Below are positions 9,200 to 17,321 of a DNA stretch of 64,000 bases, in pieces (position 1 is the stretch's first letter; every line of letters starts with the position of its first letter). Location: assembly GCA_022791055.1 (NCBI GenBank), contig JAAVYI010000004.1, positions 1 to 64,000 on the forward strand, written 5' to 3'. The position numbers and the translations under genes were made by a program. Source of the stretch: Clostridia bacterium (GTDB lineage: Bacteria > Bacillota > Clostridia > Christensenellales > Pumilibacteraceae). The notes beneath the pieces are model-generated. The model had not been told where the DNA came from and did no database searches. It saw nothing but the letters and a program-made list of their open reading frames with translations.

Positions 9200-10021
9200 A
9201 TGGACAGCCGCACGCCGCTGGGACGGCAAAAGCCCAAGCTGATGTATACGGGCGTGAGCGCCACCGAAAAAGGGTGGCTGAGCGAACCGCACCGGCATGA
9301 GTTTACCGAAGTATCTTTTCTCAAAGAAGGCAGCGGCAAGCTGCTCATCGATAAAGAGACCTATCCGCTTAAAAAAGGCGATCTGGTCATCTTAAACCGC
9401 GGCACTTTGCATTCGGAGTTTGTCGACGAGAACGCGCCGCACGAAATGATTTTCGTCGCGTTCGACAACCTGCGCGCCGACGACGGCAATATCCTCAAAA
9501 ACAAAAACTTCTGTATCGTCCCCACCGGCGACAGTTACGACGCGTTTTTGGGATACTTCACGCAACTGCTGAACGAGGAAGACCGGAACGCCGCTTTTTC
9601 CGACGCGATCCGCGAGCGATTGGTACAGATCATTTTGTTGCTGATCTTGCGCATGGCCGAAAACGACCTCAATCTGGTGTTCAACAAGTCGAGCGCGTTC
9701 ATCGAGGCCAAAGACTATTTCGACCAACATTTCACCGAGATCGACAGCTTGCAAGACGTTTGCGACGCGCTGTATATCAACCGCTTTTATTTGACGCACA
9801 TCTTCAAAGAGCAGACCGGCGTGCCGCCCGTCAAATACATTACTTCCAAGCGCATGGAGTTGGCGCAGCAACTGCTCTCCTCCGGCGACCTCGACATCGG
9901 CGTCATCGCCAAGCAGTGCGGCTACACCGACGCCCCCTACTTCTGCCGCGTGTTCAAAAAGACGACCGGCCAAACGCCGCTACAGTTCCGCTACAATGCC
10001 AAACTGAAAAAAAATAATTAA
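9200..10021 (+). CDS. AraC-family transcriptional regulator with cupin sensor domain
   Basis: Transcription factor of 273 residues. The N-terminal half is a cupin-like ligand-binding domain (HRHEFTEVSFLKEGSG, then KKGDLVILNRGTLHSE), and the C-terminal 100 residues are the two helix-turn-helix motifs of AraC/XylS proteins, ending in the signature GYTDAPYFCRVFKKTTGQTP. Such proteins usually control sugar genes. The ATG at 9200 begins two bases after the parA stop, with only a weak GTAAAG upstream; an earlier start overlapping parA is possible but has no support. No target gene lies beside it, so its regulon is unknown. Confidence 0.9.
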   Translation: MDSRTPLGRQKPKLMYTGVSATEKGWLSEPHRHEFTEVSFLKEGSGKLLIDKETYPLKKGDLVILNRGTLHSEFVDENAPHEMIFVAFDNLRADDGNILKNKNFCIVPTGDSYDAFLGYFTQLLNEEDRNAAFSDAIRERLVQIILLLILRMAENDLNLVFNKSSAFIEAKDYFDQHFTEIDSLQDVCDALYINRFYLTHIFKEQTGVPPVKYITSKRMELAQQLLSSGDLDIGVIAKQCGYTDAPYFCRVFKKTTGQTPLQFRYNAKLKKNN

Positions 10022-10065
10022 AAAACTGTCGCTTAGCATTTTTTAAAAATACAAAATGTTTTTCC

Positions 10066-10140
10066 GGCCTTTTGACATCAAAAGGCCTAGGCGAAAACTG
10101 TAAGAGAGGGGGACACTTTCGACTGTGTCCCCCTCTCTTA
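10066..10140 (+). repeat. Three-hairpin intergenic element, copy downstream of the AraC gene
   Basis: A 10-bp perfect stem (10066-10075 with 10078-10087) is followed by a perfect 16-bp stem (10101-10116 with 10125-10140) around the loop TTTCGACT. Order and orientation relative to the AraC stop codon are the same as for the other copies relative to their own genes. Positions 10141-10315 show nothing recognisable. Confidence 0.75.
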
Positions 10141-10323
10141 ACTCACCCCTCGCAACGACTTCCCTTGCGGGAAGCGATAAGGACGAGTTATCGAAATGCC
10201 GCTAAGAAGTCGATACCCTCGCTCAATACTGTAGTCCGGGTGGCTTGCCCCACCGAAAAGGGATACGGCATCCGTCATGCCCCCGCCCTACATACTTGTG
10301 ATATGTAACTATATTATATGACT

Positions 10324-10446
10324 TATAAAGAGGAATCCTAAGACTTCGTCTTTGGCAGTTGCGGTACTGGTCAAGGAGGAGGGACACAGTCTGAAGTGTC
10401 CCTTCTCCTTGCGGTTTTGGCCTTACCTTTTTGCGACAAAAGGTAA
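10324..10446 (-). repeat. Three-hairpin intergenic element, copy B
   Basis: Adjacent to the stop of the ABC exporter gene. It contains an ACCTTTTT/AAAAGGT hairpin near 10431-10446, a 15-bp stem 10373-10387 with 10396-10410 (one G:T pair) around AGTCTGAA, and the conserved block GTCTTTGGCAGTTGCG near 10348-10363 that also occurs in copy A at 228-243. Confidence 0.75.
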
Positions 10447-10449
10447 AAA

Positions 10450-12183
10450 TCATGCTTTCTCTCCCGTATCGAACGATGCGTAGTACAGCTTTTTATAGAA
10501 CCCGCCTTTTTGCAACAGTTCGGTATGCGTGCCTTTCTCGATGACGTTACCGTCGCGCATAACGAGTATGACGTCTGCGCCGACGATCGTCGAAAGTCGG
10601 TGCGCGACGATAAAGGACGTGCGGCCTTGCATCAGCGTGGCAAACGCCTCTTGGATGCGGATCTCGGTGCGGGTGTCGATATTGCTCGTCGCCTCGTCGA
10701 GTATGAGCATCGGCGGCTTGACCAACATGATCCGCGCGATACATAAGAGTTGCTTTTGCCCCTGGCTCAACGAGTCCGGCTCGAGTTGCGTGTCATAGCC
10801 GTTTTTAAGACGTTTGATAAAGCCGTGAATGCGCGCGCTTTTGGCCGCCGCGATCACTTCGTCGAGCGTGGCGTCGGGCTTGCCGTAAGCAATGTTTTCG
10901 CGCACGGTACCCTCGAACAGCCAGCTTTCCTGCAACACCATGCCGTACATGCCGCGCAGGTCTTTGCGCGTGTAGTCCCGAATATCCACGCCGTCGACCT
11001 TGATACTGCCGCTTTTGACGTCGTAGAACCGCATCAGCAGATTGATCAGCGTCGTCTTGCCGCACCCGGTAGGACCTACGATCGCCACCCGCATACCGCT
11101 TTTGACTTGCAAATTGAAGTCCTCGATCAGCGGGTTTTCGTTATACGAAAAACACACGTGTTCGACGTCGATATTGCCCGCAACGTTTTGCGGCATAAGG
11201 CTGCCCGTCTCCACCTCGTCCGCCTCGTCGAGGATGTCGAACACGCGCCCGGCCGCGGCCAGCGCCGACTGGAGTTCGGCAATGACGCCCGTCACCTCGT
11301 TGAACGGCTTTGTGTACTGGTTGGCGTAGCTCAAAAAGCACGACAGCCCGCCGACAGTCAGCCCCCCGCGCACGCACAAAAACGCGCCGATGACGGTGAC
11401 GGCCGCATAGACGATCGAATTGACAAAGCGTGTCGACGGATTGATGAGCGCCGAATAGAACATTGCTTTAACGCCGACTTTTTTGAGATCTTGGTTGATC
11501 GCCTCGTAGCGCTTTGCCGCGCGTCCCTCGTAGTTGTAGGACTTGACCGTCTTTTGCCCCTCGAGCATTTCCTCGACCAGCCCCGACAGCTCGCCGCGCT
11601 TGATCGCCTGATCGCGGAACTTATTGTGACAGCCTTTGGCGATAAAATAGGCGACGAAGATCGAAACGGGCGTGACGACGACAACGACGACGGTGACAAG
11701 CCAGTTGATCGTCAGCATGAAAACGAGCGTGCCGATGATGGTGACAATGCCGGTAAACAGCTGCGTAAAGCCCTGTATCACACCGTCGGACACCAAATCG
11801 ATGTCGCCGGAGACGCGCGCCATAATGTCGCCGTGGCTGCGTCCGTCGATAAACTTGAGCGGCACGGTGTTGAGCTTGTCGAACGTCAGTACCCGCAAGT
11901 CGCGGATAATGCCGTAAGCGGTCTTGTTGGTGCAAAGCCCGACCAACCACTGGCACAACGCGGCCGCCGCAATCGCCGCCGCCAACTCGATAATGTGGAT
12001 AAGGATCTTTTCAAAGTCGACCGCCCCCGCCCCGATCATGTAGTCGACGGCGTTGCCGATGATGACGGGCGCAAACAGCGTGGCGACGATCTGGCCGACC
12101 GCGAACACGAGCGCCAAAATCAAAAAGCCGAGATAGGGCTTGCAATATCCCAAAAGGCGCCGTAGCGTACTCTTTTTTTTCAT
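10450..12183 (-). CDS. Heterodimeric ABC exporter, subunit with canonical Walker B
   Basis: Fused transmembrane-ATPase half transporter of 577 residues: six predicted helices in the first 310 residues, then a nucleotide-binding domain with Walker A GPTGCGKTT, Walker B MLILDEATSNID and H-loop IVAHRLST. Its signature is LSQGQ rather than LSGGQ. It overlaps the preceding exporter gene by four bases (ATGA), so the two should form a heterodimer. Family members export drugs, lipids or peptides; the substrate cannot be told. See the partner for the matching asymmetry. Confidence 0.92.
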   Translation of the reverse strand: MKKKSTLRRLLGYCKPYLGFLILALVFAVGQIVATLFAPVIIGNAVDYMIGAGAVDFEKILIHIIELAAAIAAAALCQWLVGLCTNKTAYGIIRDLRVLTFDKLNTVPLKFIDGRSHGDIMARVSGDIDLVSDGVIQGFTQLFTGIVTIIGTLVFMLTINWLVTVVVVVVTPVSIFVAYFIAKGCHNKFRDQAIKRGELSGLVEEMLEGQKTVKSYNYEGRAAKRYEAINQDLKKVGVKAMFYSALINPSTRFVNSIVYAAVTVIGAFLCVRGGLTVGGLSCFLSYANQYTKPFNEVTGVIAELQSALAAAGRVFDILDEADEVETGSLMPQNVAGNIDVEHVCFSYNENPLIEDFNLQVKSGMRVAIVGPTGCGKTTLINLLMRFYDVKSGSIKVDGVDIRDYTRKDLRGMYGMVLQESWLFEGTVRENIAYGKPDATLDEVIAAAKSARIHGFIKRLKNGYDTQLEPDSLSQGQKQLLCIARIMLVKPPMLILDEATSNIDTRTEIRIQEAFATLMQGRTSFIVAHRLSTIVGADVILVMRDGNVIEKGTHTELLQKGGFYKKLYYASFDTGEKA

Positions 12184-13892
12184 GCGGCCTCCTCGTTCTG
12201 CAATCGGTACAGTTCGGCATACGCCGGGCAGTTTTCGAGCAGATTTTCATGCGTGTCGCACGCCGTCATGCGGCCGTCCTCTAAGACGATGATGCGGTCC
12301 ATGTGCATCACCGAGTTGGTGCGCTGCGAAACGCTGACCACCGTCAGCCCGTCCATCGCCTTGAGCGCGCGCCGCAAAGCCGCGTCGGTCGCGTAGTCGA
12401 GCGCACTCGACGCGTCGTCGAGTATGAGAATTTGCGGTTTGGCGACCAGCGCGCGGGCGATCGACAGCCGCTGCTTTTGCCCGCCCGAAAAGTTGCGCCC
12501 CTTTGCCAGTACCGCTTTGTCGAGGCCTTCGGGGTACTTGCGCACAAACTCGGCCGCTTGCGCCGTTTCGAGCGCCGCCCAAATTTCTTCGTCGGTCGCC
12601 TCTTCGTTGCCCATGCGCATGTTGTCGCGTAAGGTTCCCGAAAACAGCGCCGACCCCTGTTGCACCACCGCGACGCGGCCGCGCAACTCTCGGAACGTGT
12701 ACGCCTTGACGTCGTTGCCGAACACCTCTACCGCCCCTTTTGCGTCGTAAAAGCGCGGGATCAGGCTGACAAGCGTCGTCTTGCCGCTGCCCGTGCCGCC
12801 GATGATCCCGAGCGACTGCCCGCGGCCTAACGTAAAGGAAATGTTTTCGAGCGAGTTTTCGACGTCCGACCCGTAGGCGAACGACACGTCGTCAAACCGC
12901 ACGGCCGGCGCGCTCTCGTCGGGTGTCGCGCCCGCGCCTTCGGTCATCGACGTTTCGACGTCGAACACTTCGTTGATTCGCGCGGCCGACGCCGACGCTT
13001 TGGTAAACGTGACGATCAAGTTGGCGATGACGACCAGCACCAACTGGATTTGCAAAAGATAGTTGACGAGCGCGATGATTTCGCCCTGCGTCAAGTCGCC
13101 GTAGTAAACGGTTTTGCCGCCCAGCCACAGCAGCAGAATGATCGCCGCGTTGATGGCGATATAGGTCAGCGGATTGAGTAGCGCGGAAATGCGGCCGACC
13201 CGCTCGCTGGTCTTTTGCAAGGCGTCCGTCGCCGCGGCAAAGTCCTCTTTTTCTTCCTCTTCCTTGGAAAACGCCCGCACCACGCGCGCACCCGACAGGT
13301 TTTCCTGCGTGAGGAGCGACACACGGTCAAGACCTTTTTGCAAGCGGTGATAGTACGGCACGCTCAGTCGCATGACGATAAACAGAATGATCGACACGAC
13401 GACGGCCGCGCCGATAAAGATGAGCGACAGTTTGACGTTGATCAGTAACGCCATGACGATCGAGCCGATGAGAATGAACGGCGCGCGCATGACGAGACGA
13501 ATGAACATTGCGACCGCCTGCTGCGTTTGGTTGACGTCGGCGGTGATACGCGTGACCAGCGTCGGCGAGCCGAAACGGTCGAGTTCGGCAAACGAAAAGC
13601 GGTTGACGTGGTCGTACAGTGCGCGGCGCAGGTTGGTGCCGTAGCCCAGACTGGAGCGCGCGGCCAAATACTGACACAGCGCACTGAATCCGAATCCGGC
13701 CGCGCCCAAACCGAACATCAAAAGCCCCATGCGCACAATGTGCGCCGTGTCGCCGTTTGCGACGCCGACGTCGATGATGTTCGCCACGACCAGCGGAATG
13801 ATCAACTCGAAAAGCGCCTCCATGAATTTGAACAGAGGCGCGGAGATCGAAGCCGCCCAATAGCCTTTTAAATATCGAATCAGTTTCAACAT
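12180..13892 (-). CDS. Heterodimeric ABC exporter, subunit with degenerate catalytic site
   Basis: Half transporter of 570 residues with an N-terminal six-helix domain and a C-terminal ATPase domain. Walker A GGTGSGKTT and signature FSGGQ are intact, but Walker B reads ILILDD, with Asp for the catalytic Glu, and the switch His is Gln (SVSQRT). Together with the LSQGQ signature of its partner this gives one canonical and one degenerate ATP site, the arrangement known for BmrCD, LmrCD and TM287/288. The start at 13892 (MLKLIRYLKGYW) is preferred to an upstream in-frame start because it follows a consensus promoter and begins the conserved region. Confidence 0.92.
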   Translation of the reverse strand: MLKLIRYLKGYWAASISAPLFKFMEALFELIIPLVVANIIDVGVANGDTAHIVRMGLLMFGLGAAGFGFSALCQYLAARSSLGYGTNLRRALYDHVNRFSFAELDRFGSPTLVTRITADVNQTQQAVAMFIRLVMRAPFILIGSIVMALLINVKLSLIFIGAAVVVSIILFIVMRLSVPYYHRLQKGLDRVSLLTQENLSGARVVRAFSKEEEEKEDFAAATDALQKTSERVGRISALLNPLTYIAINAAIILLLWLGGKTVYYGDLTQGEIIALVNYLLQIQLVLVVIANLIVTFTKASASAARINEVFDVETSMTEGAGATPDESAPAVRFDDVSFAYGSDVENSLENISFTLGRGQSLGIIGGTGSGKTTLVSLIPRFYDAKGAVEVFGNDVKAYTFRELRGRVAVVQQGSALFSGTLRDNMRMGNEEATDEEIWAALETAQAAEFVRKYPEGLDKAVLAKGRNFSGGQKQRLSIARALVAKPQILILDDASSALDYATDAALRRALKAMDGLTVVSVSQRTNSVMHMDRIIVLEDGRMTACDTHENLLENCPAYAELYRLQNEEAA

Positions 13893-13938
13893 GGTTTTAC
13901 TGTACCTTGTATGCGAGTTTGCGCAAGAATGTGTTTCT

Positions 13939-13967
13939 ATTATAATACATTCTCCCGCGCCCGTCAA
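13939..13967 (-). promoter_or_regulatory. Sigma-70-type promoter of the ABC exporter operon
   Basis: Minus-strand TTGACG (13967-13962), a 17-base spacer and TATAAT (13944-13939), about 45 bases upstream of the exporter ATG at 13892. Confidence 0.8.
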
Positions 13968-13980
13968 CCGAACATCGGAC

Positions 13981-14017
13981 AAAAAACCGCTCCCGAAACA
14001 TTCGAGAACGGTTTTTT
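13981..14017 (-). terminator. Intrinsic terminator downstream of the FN3 lipoprotein
   Basis: A 17-base-pair stem with two wobble positions (13981-13997 with 14001-14017) and a three-base loop. The T-run needed on the minus strand is the A-run at 13981-13986. It separates the FN3 lipoprotein from the exporter promoter. Confidence 0.85.
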
Positions 14018-14054
14018 GTGTGGCGGCCGTTTATCGCCGCCGTGATTGGATCGT

Positions 14055-17000
14055 CTACAGATTCGGGTTCGTCCAGGTGAACTCCACCCAGGCCGAGCCG
14101 ATCACGCTCGAGCCGTTGCCGGACGCGCTCACGCGGATCTTGATCGTCTTGTAGTTTTTGAAATTCTCGATCGGGTCGAGCGACGCCGTACCCGTGTGCT
14201 TGCTTTCGCCGTAGTCTCCGCCGTCGAATGCGATCTGATAATCGTAGCCGATCGCCCCGGTGATCGTCGCCCACTTGACGGCGCCGTCGGAGTTGATCGA
14301 GAACGACGACACCGTCGGCGGCGCGAGCAGCGTGATCGTATAACCCGATCCGCCGCCGGCAAACTGCGAATCGATATAATACACTTCGTCCGCGTCGAAC
14401 AGTCCGCCCTTGGCTTTGACGCGCACCACGTATTTGCCGGTACTCTCGATCGCTTTCGAGGCCGTAAGCGCGGCCGAATCGATACTCTCGCCCGCAATCT
14501 CGTACAGGTAGCCGTTGGCATTGGCCGACGGGGTCGTTATCGTCACGTCGATCGTGCCGCCGTTTACAAACCGCTCGGCCGAATAGCCGTAGGTAATCTC
14601 GGGGGCGAGACACGCTTTGACGACCTGCGTATAGGTAAACGTGTCGCTGTTGATGTTGTTGTACCCGTCGCCGACCGCGTACAGCTTGACGGTGTGATTG
14701 CCGATCGTCGTGTAACGCGGCGTATAGGAATACGTCGAGCCGGATACGTGAATGTCGTTGTTGACGCGCACCCCGTCGATCTCCAACACATACGAACTCG
14801 CGTTCGCTACGCCCGTCCAGGTGTACGCCTTGGCGGCCTTATCGACGGTCAAAGTCGGCGTAGCGAGCTTATAGACCGTCACAGCCGTCGACAGCGCGCT
14901 GTCGAGGTACTTGCTGTCGTTGCCGACCGCCTTGACGCGGAAGGTGTACGACTTGCCGCCGGCTAGGTACTGTATATTGAATTTGGTGCCGTTCTGTACG
15001 CCGCCCGTCTGCATGACGTCGCTCTCATACACCTGATAGGTCGGCGTGTACTCCGCTGTGTTGATGTTGCCCGACGCATTCCACACCAGTTCGACGCTGT
15101 TCGAGAACACGCCGTCGGGGAACGTCGGCGCACTCAAACGAATAAACTGCTGCGTCGGCGACGCCTCGCTCGTCATGTAGTATACCGTACCCAAATCGTT
15201 GTAGTAGTTGGCTACCGAAAGCATATGGAGTACCGTGCCGCTTTCCTTGATGTACTGATACATGTTGTCGAACGAATTTTCGGGCAATGCTTGTTCGCTT
15301 TGGTCGAGATACACTTGGTAGCTCTTGGCGTTCGCCACTTGGTCGAACCCTAACTGCCCGTCGCCCGTACCGTAGGAAATGCGAATGCCCGTCGGCGCGG
15401 CCAAACGTTCGACCGCGATCGGCGCGGTGTAGTTAGAGGCCAGCACGCTGCCGCCGTTGCCGCGCGTACACACCGCCACGCTGTGGCTGCCCGCTTTGAG
15501 CGTCGACAGATCGATATTCGCCGCCGTCGCGTTCTGCACCGCGCCGCCGTACTTGACCGCATAGCCGTTGTTGCCGGAAACCGCCGCCCACTGCGCCTGA
15601 TAGCCCGACATCGTAAGATCGGTCGGCATTGCTTGCACGGTGATCTTGAACGCAAGCGCGCTTTCGGTCAAACACGGCAAATATACATAGGTACTGCCCG
15701 CAACGGTTTTGACCCCGCCCATGCTGCGCACCGCGTAGTTGTATTCCTGCTGCGCGGAGATCGAGTCGTCGGCTACGTCGCTGTCGGTGATCGCCGTCAC
15801 CGTCGACAGCTTACCTTCGAGCGCAACACCGTCCTTATACAACTGATACCCCGTCGCGCCCGAAACGGCGGTGTAATTGACGGTAAACCCGCTCGCCACG
15901 GCCGCCGGGTCGCTTTCGATATAGCTGTTGCCCGACGCTTGCGGCGCGGCCAAACGCTCGACAATAATATCTTTGGAGAACTTGCTGTCGTAGTAATCAG
16001 ATCCGACTTCGGCCACCGCTTTGACGCGCACCTTGTATACGCCGACTTGTGTATAGGCATAGCCGAACGCCATTTGCGCCGCCGGGAAGTTTTCCCGCGA
16101 AACCGCGCCGTCTTTTTCCAGCTCGACGGTGTAGCCGCCCGCGCCGCTGACCGCGTTCCAAATGAAATTGTTGTTGGCCTCGCCGTCCAGTTCCAAATCG
16201 GCGTTCCAGGTCACGACCGGCGACGGCAACAAATAAATGCCGATCTCCGTCGACCAGGACGAAAAATAATTTCCGCTTTCGTTGTACGGCCGCACCTGTA
16301 CGGCAAGCGACGTCCCCGCCGTCAGCTTGTCATAGTTGGTCGCCGTCAGCTTTTGCGACTGTACGACGTTGTTGATCTTGATCTGATACCCTTCGGCATT
16401 GTCGACCGCGTTCCAGTGCAACGTGCCGTCCTCGACTTTCAGTCCGGTCGCCGCTTGCAAGTAGTGAAAACTGTCCTCTGTGACCGCCGAATCGAACGAA
16501 GTCGCATGGTCGCCGAGCGCCTTGACCTCGACGGTGAAGTCGCGGTTTTGCGAGTCGTAGCGCAGTTTCGTCGCCGACACCGTTTGCGCCCGGCCGTCGA
16601 TCTTGACTTCGTAGTTGAGCGCATTGCCCGTCCAGGACAGCATTTCGCCGTCGTACTTGACCGCCGTCGGCGCGGCATTGACATACACCTGCTTTTCGGC
16701 GCTCCACAGCGAATAATAGCTGTTGTCGCCCGACACCACGGGGCGCACCTTGATACGGTTGCTGCCCGCTTGCGCTACGTAGCGCGCCTCGGTCAGATCG
16801 ACCGGCTGCACGTCCCCGTTTAGGCTGAGCCGATACCCCGTCGCGCCTGCGACCTCGTCCCACGACAGTTCGCCGCTGTCCGAAACGTCAATCGTCTCGA
16901 TCGTGTCAAGCGGGATAAAATGCACCGTTTCGCCGATCGACTTCTCGCCCAGCACCGCGCTGACGGTCACGTCAAATTCGGTTTGTTTCGCGTCGAACGT

Positions 17001-17225
17001 AAACAGATTGGTGTTGACGCGTTTTGCCTCGCCGTCGTTGATCTGCACCGTGTAGTGTTCGGCGAGCGCGACCTTATCCCAGGTAATGCGCGCGCCGTCG
17101 TATGTAATGTTGGTCGGCTTATATAAGCCCTCGATGTCCTTCTTTTTGCACCCGGCCGCAAAGCACACCGTGCCGACAAGCACCGCCGCGACCGCCAAAA
17201 GAACAAGCCAACGCCTCTTTTTCAT
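14055..17225 (-). CDS. Large lipoprotein built of about twelve fibronectin-III-like repeats
   Basis: Exported lipoprotein of 1,056 residues. A signal peptide ends in the lipobox FAAGC near residue 25. The rest is a chain of about twelve beta-sandwich units of 75-95 residues, each with a conserved Trp in the pattern xWxxVxxAxxYxV, as in LSWDEVAGATGYRLSLNG and LHWNAVDNAEGYQIKINN. This is the fibronectin type III pattern; no catalytic domain is seen. The start at 17225 follows GGAGGAG by five bases. Fibronectin-III arrays usually act as spacers or carbohydrate or protein binders. The two InlB-type lipoproteins lie upstream on the same strand; a terminator follows this gene. Confidence 0.85.
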   Translation of the reverse strand: MKKRRWLVLLAVAAVLVGTVCFAAGCKKKDIEGLYKPTNITYDGARITWDKVALAEHYTVQINDGEAKRVNTNLFTFDAKQTEFDVTVSAVLGEKSIGETVHFIPLDTIETIDVSDSGELSWDEVAGATGYRLSLNGDVQPVDLTEARYVAQAGSNRIKVRPVVSGDNSYYSLWSAEKQVYVNAAPTAVKYDGEMLSWTGNALNYEVKIDGRAQTVSATKLRYDSQNRDFTVEVKALGDHATSFDSAVTEDSFHYLQAATGLKVEDGTLHWNAVDNAEGYQIKINNVVQSQKLTATNYDKLTAGTSLAVQVRPYNESGNYFSSWSTEIGIYLLPSPVVTWNADLELDGEANNNFIWNAVSGAGGYTVELEKDGAVSRENFPAAQMAFGYAYTQVGVYKVRVKAVAEVGSDYYDSKFSKDIIVERLAAPQASGNSYIESDPAAVASGFTVNYTAVSGATGYQLYKDGVALEGKLSTVTAITDSDVADDSISAQQEYNYAVRSMGGVKTVAGSTYVYLPCLTESALAFKITVQAMPTDLTMSGYQAQWAAVSGNNGYAVKYGGAVQNATAANIDLSTLKAGSHSVAVCTRGNGGSVLASNYTAPIAVERLAAPTGIRISYGTGDGQLGFDQVANAKSYQVYLDQSEQALPENSFDNMYQYIKESGTVLHMLSVANYYNDLGTVYYMTSEASPTQQFIRLSAPTFPDGVFSNSVELVWNASGNINTAEYTPTYQVYESDVMQTGGVQNGTKFNIQYLAGGKSYTFRVKAVGNDSKYLDSALSTAVTVYKLATPTLTVDKAAKAYTWTGVANASSYVLEIDGVRVNNDIHVSGSTYSYTPRYTTIGNHTVKLYAVGDGYNNINSDTFTYTQVVKACLAPEITYGYSAERFVNGGTIDVTITTPSANANGYLYEIAGESIDSAALTASKAIESTGKYVVRVKAKGGLFDADEVYYIDSQFAGGGSGYTITLLAPPTVSSFSINSDGAVKWATITGAIGYDYQIAFDGGDYGESKHTGTASLDPIENFKNYKTIKIRVSASGNGSSVIGSAWVEFTWTNPNL

Positions 17226-17270
17226 ATTGTCTCCTCCTTTTTTATGTGGATTGTTTGTTGCTTGATTGTT

Positions 17271-17308
17271 GTCATTGCGAGAGAGTCCCGACCGCGGCAA
17301 TCTCTTAC
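17271..17308. repeat. Dispersed CATTGCGAG/GCAATCTC palindrome
   Basis: GTCATTGCGAG followed after a short variable centre by GGCAATCTCTTAC. The same pair of half-sites occurs, in either orientation, at 28168-28195, 44321-44348, 47465-47494 and 47743-47773. All copies are intergenic. Confidence 0.6.
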
Positions 17309-17321
17309 TGCCCTGCCGCTC

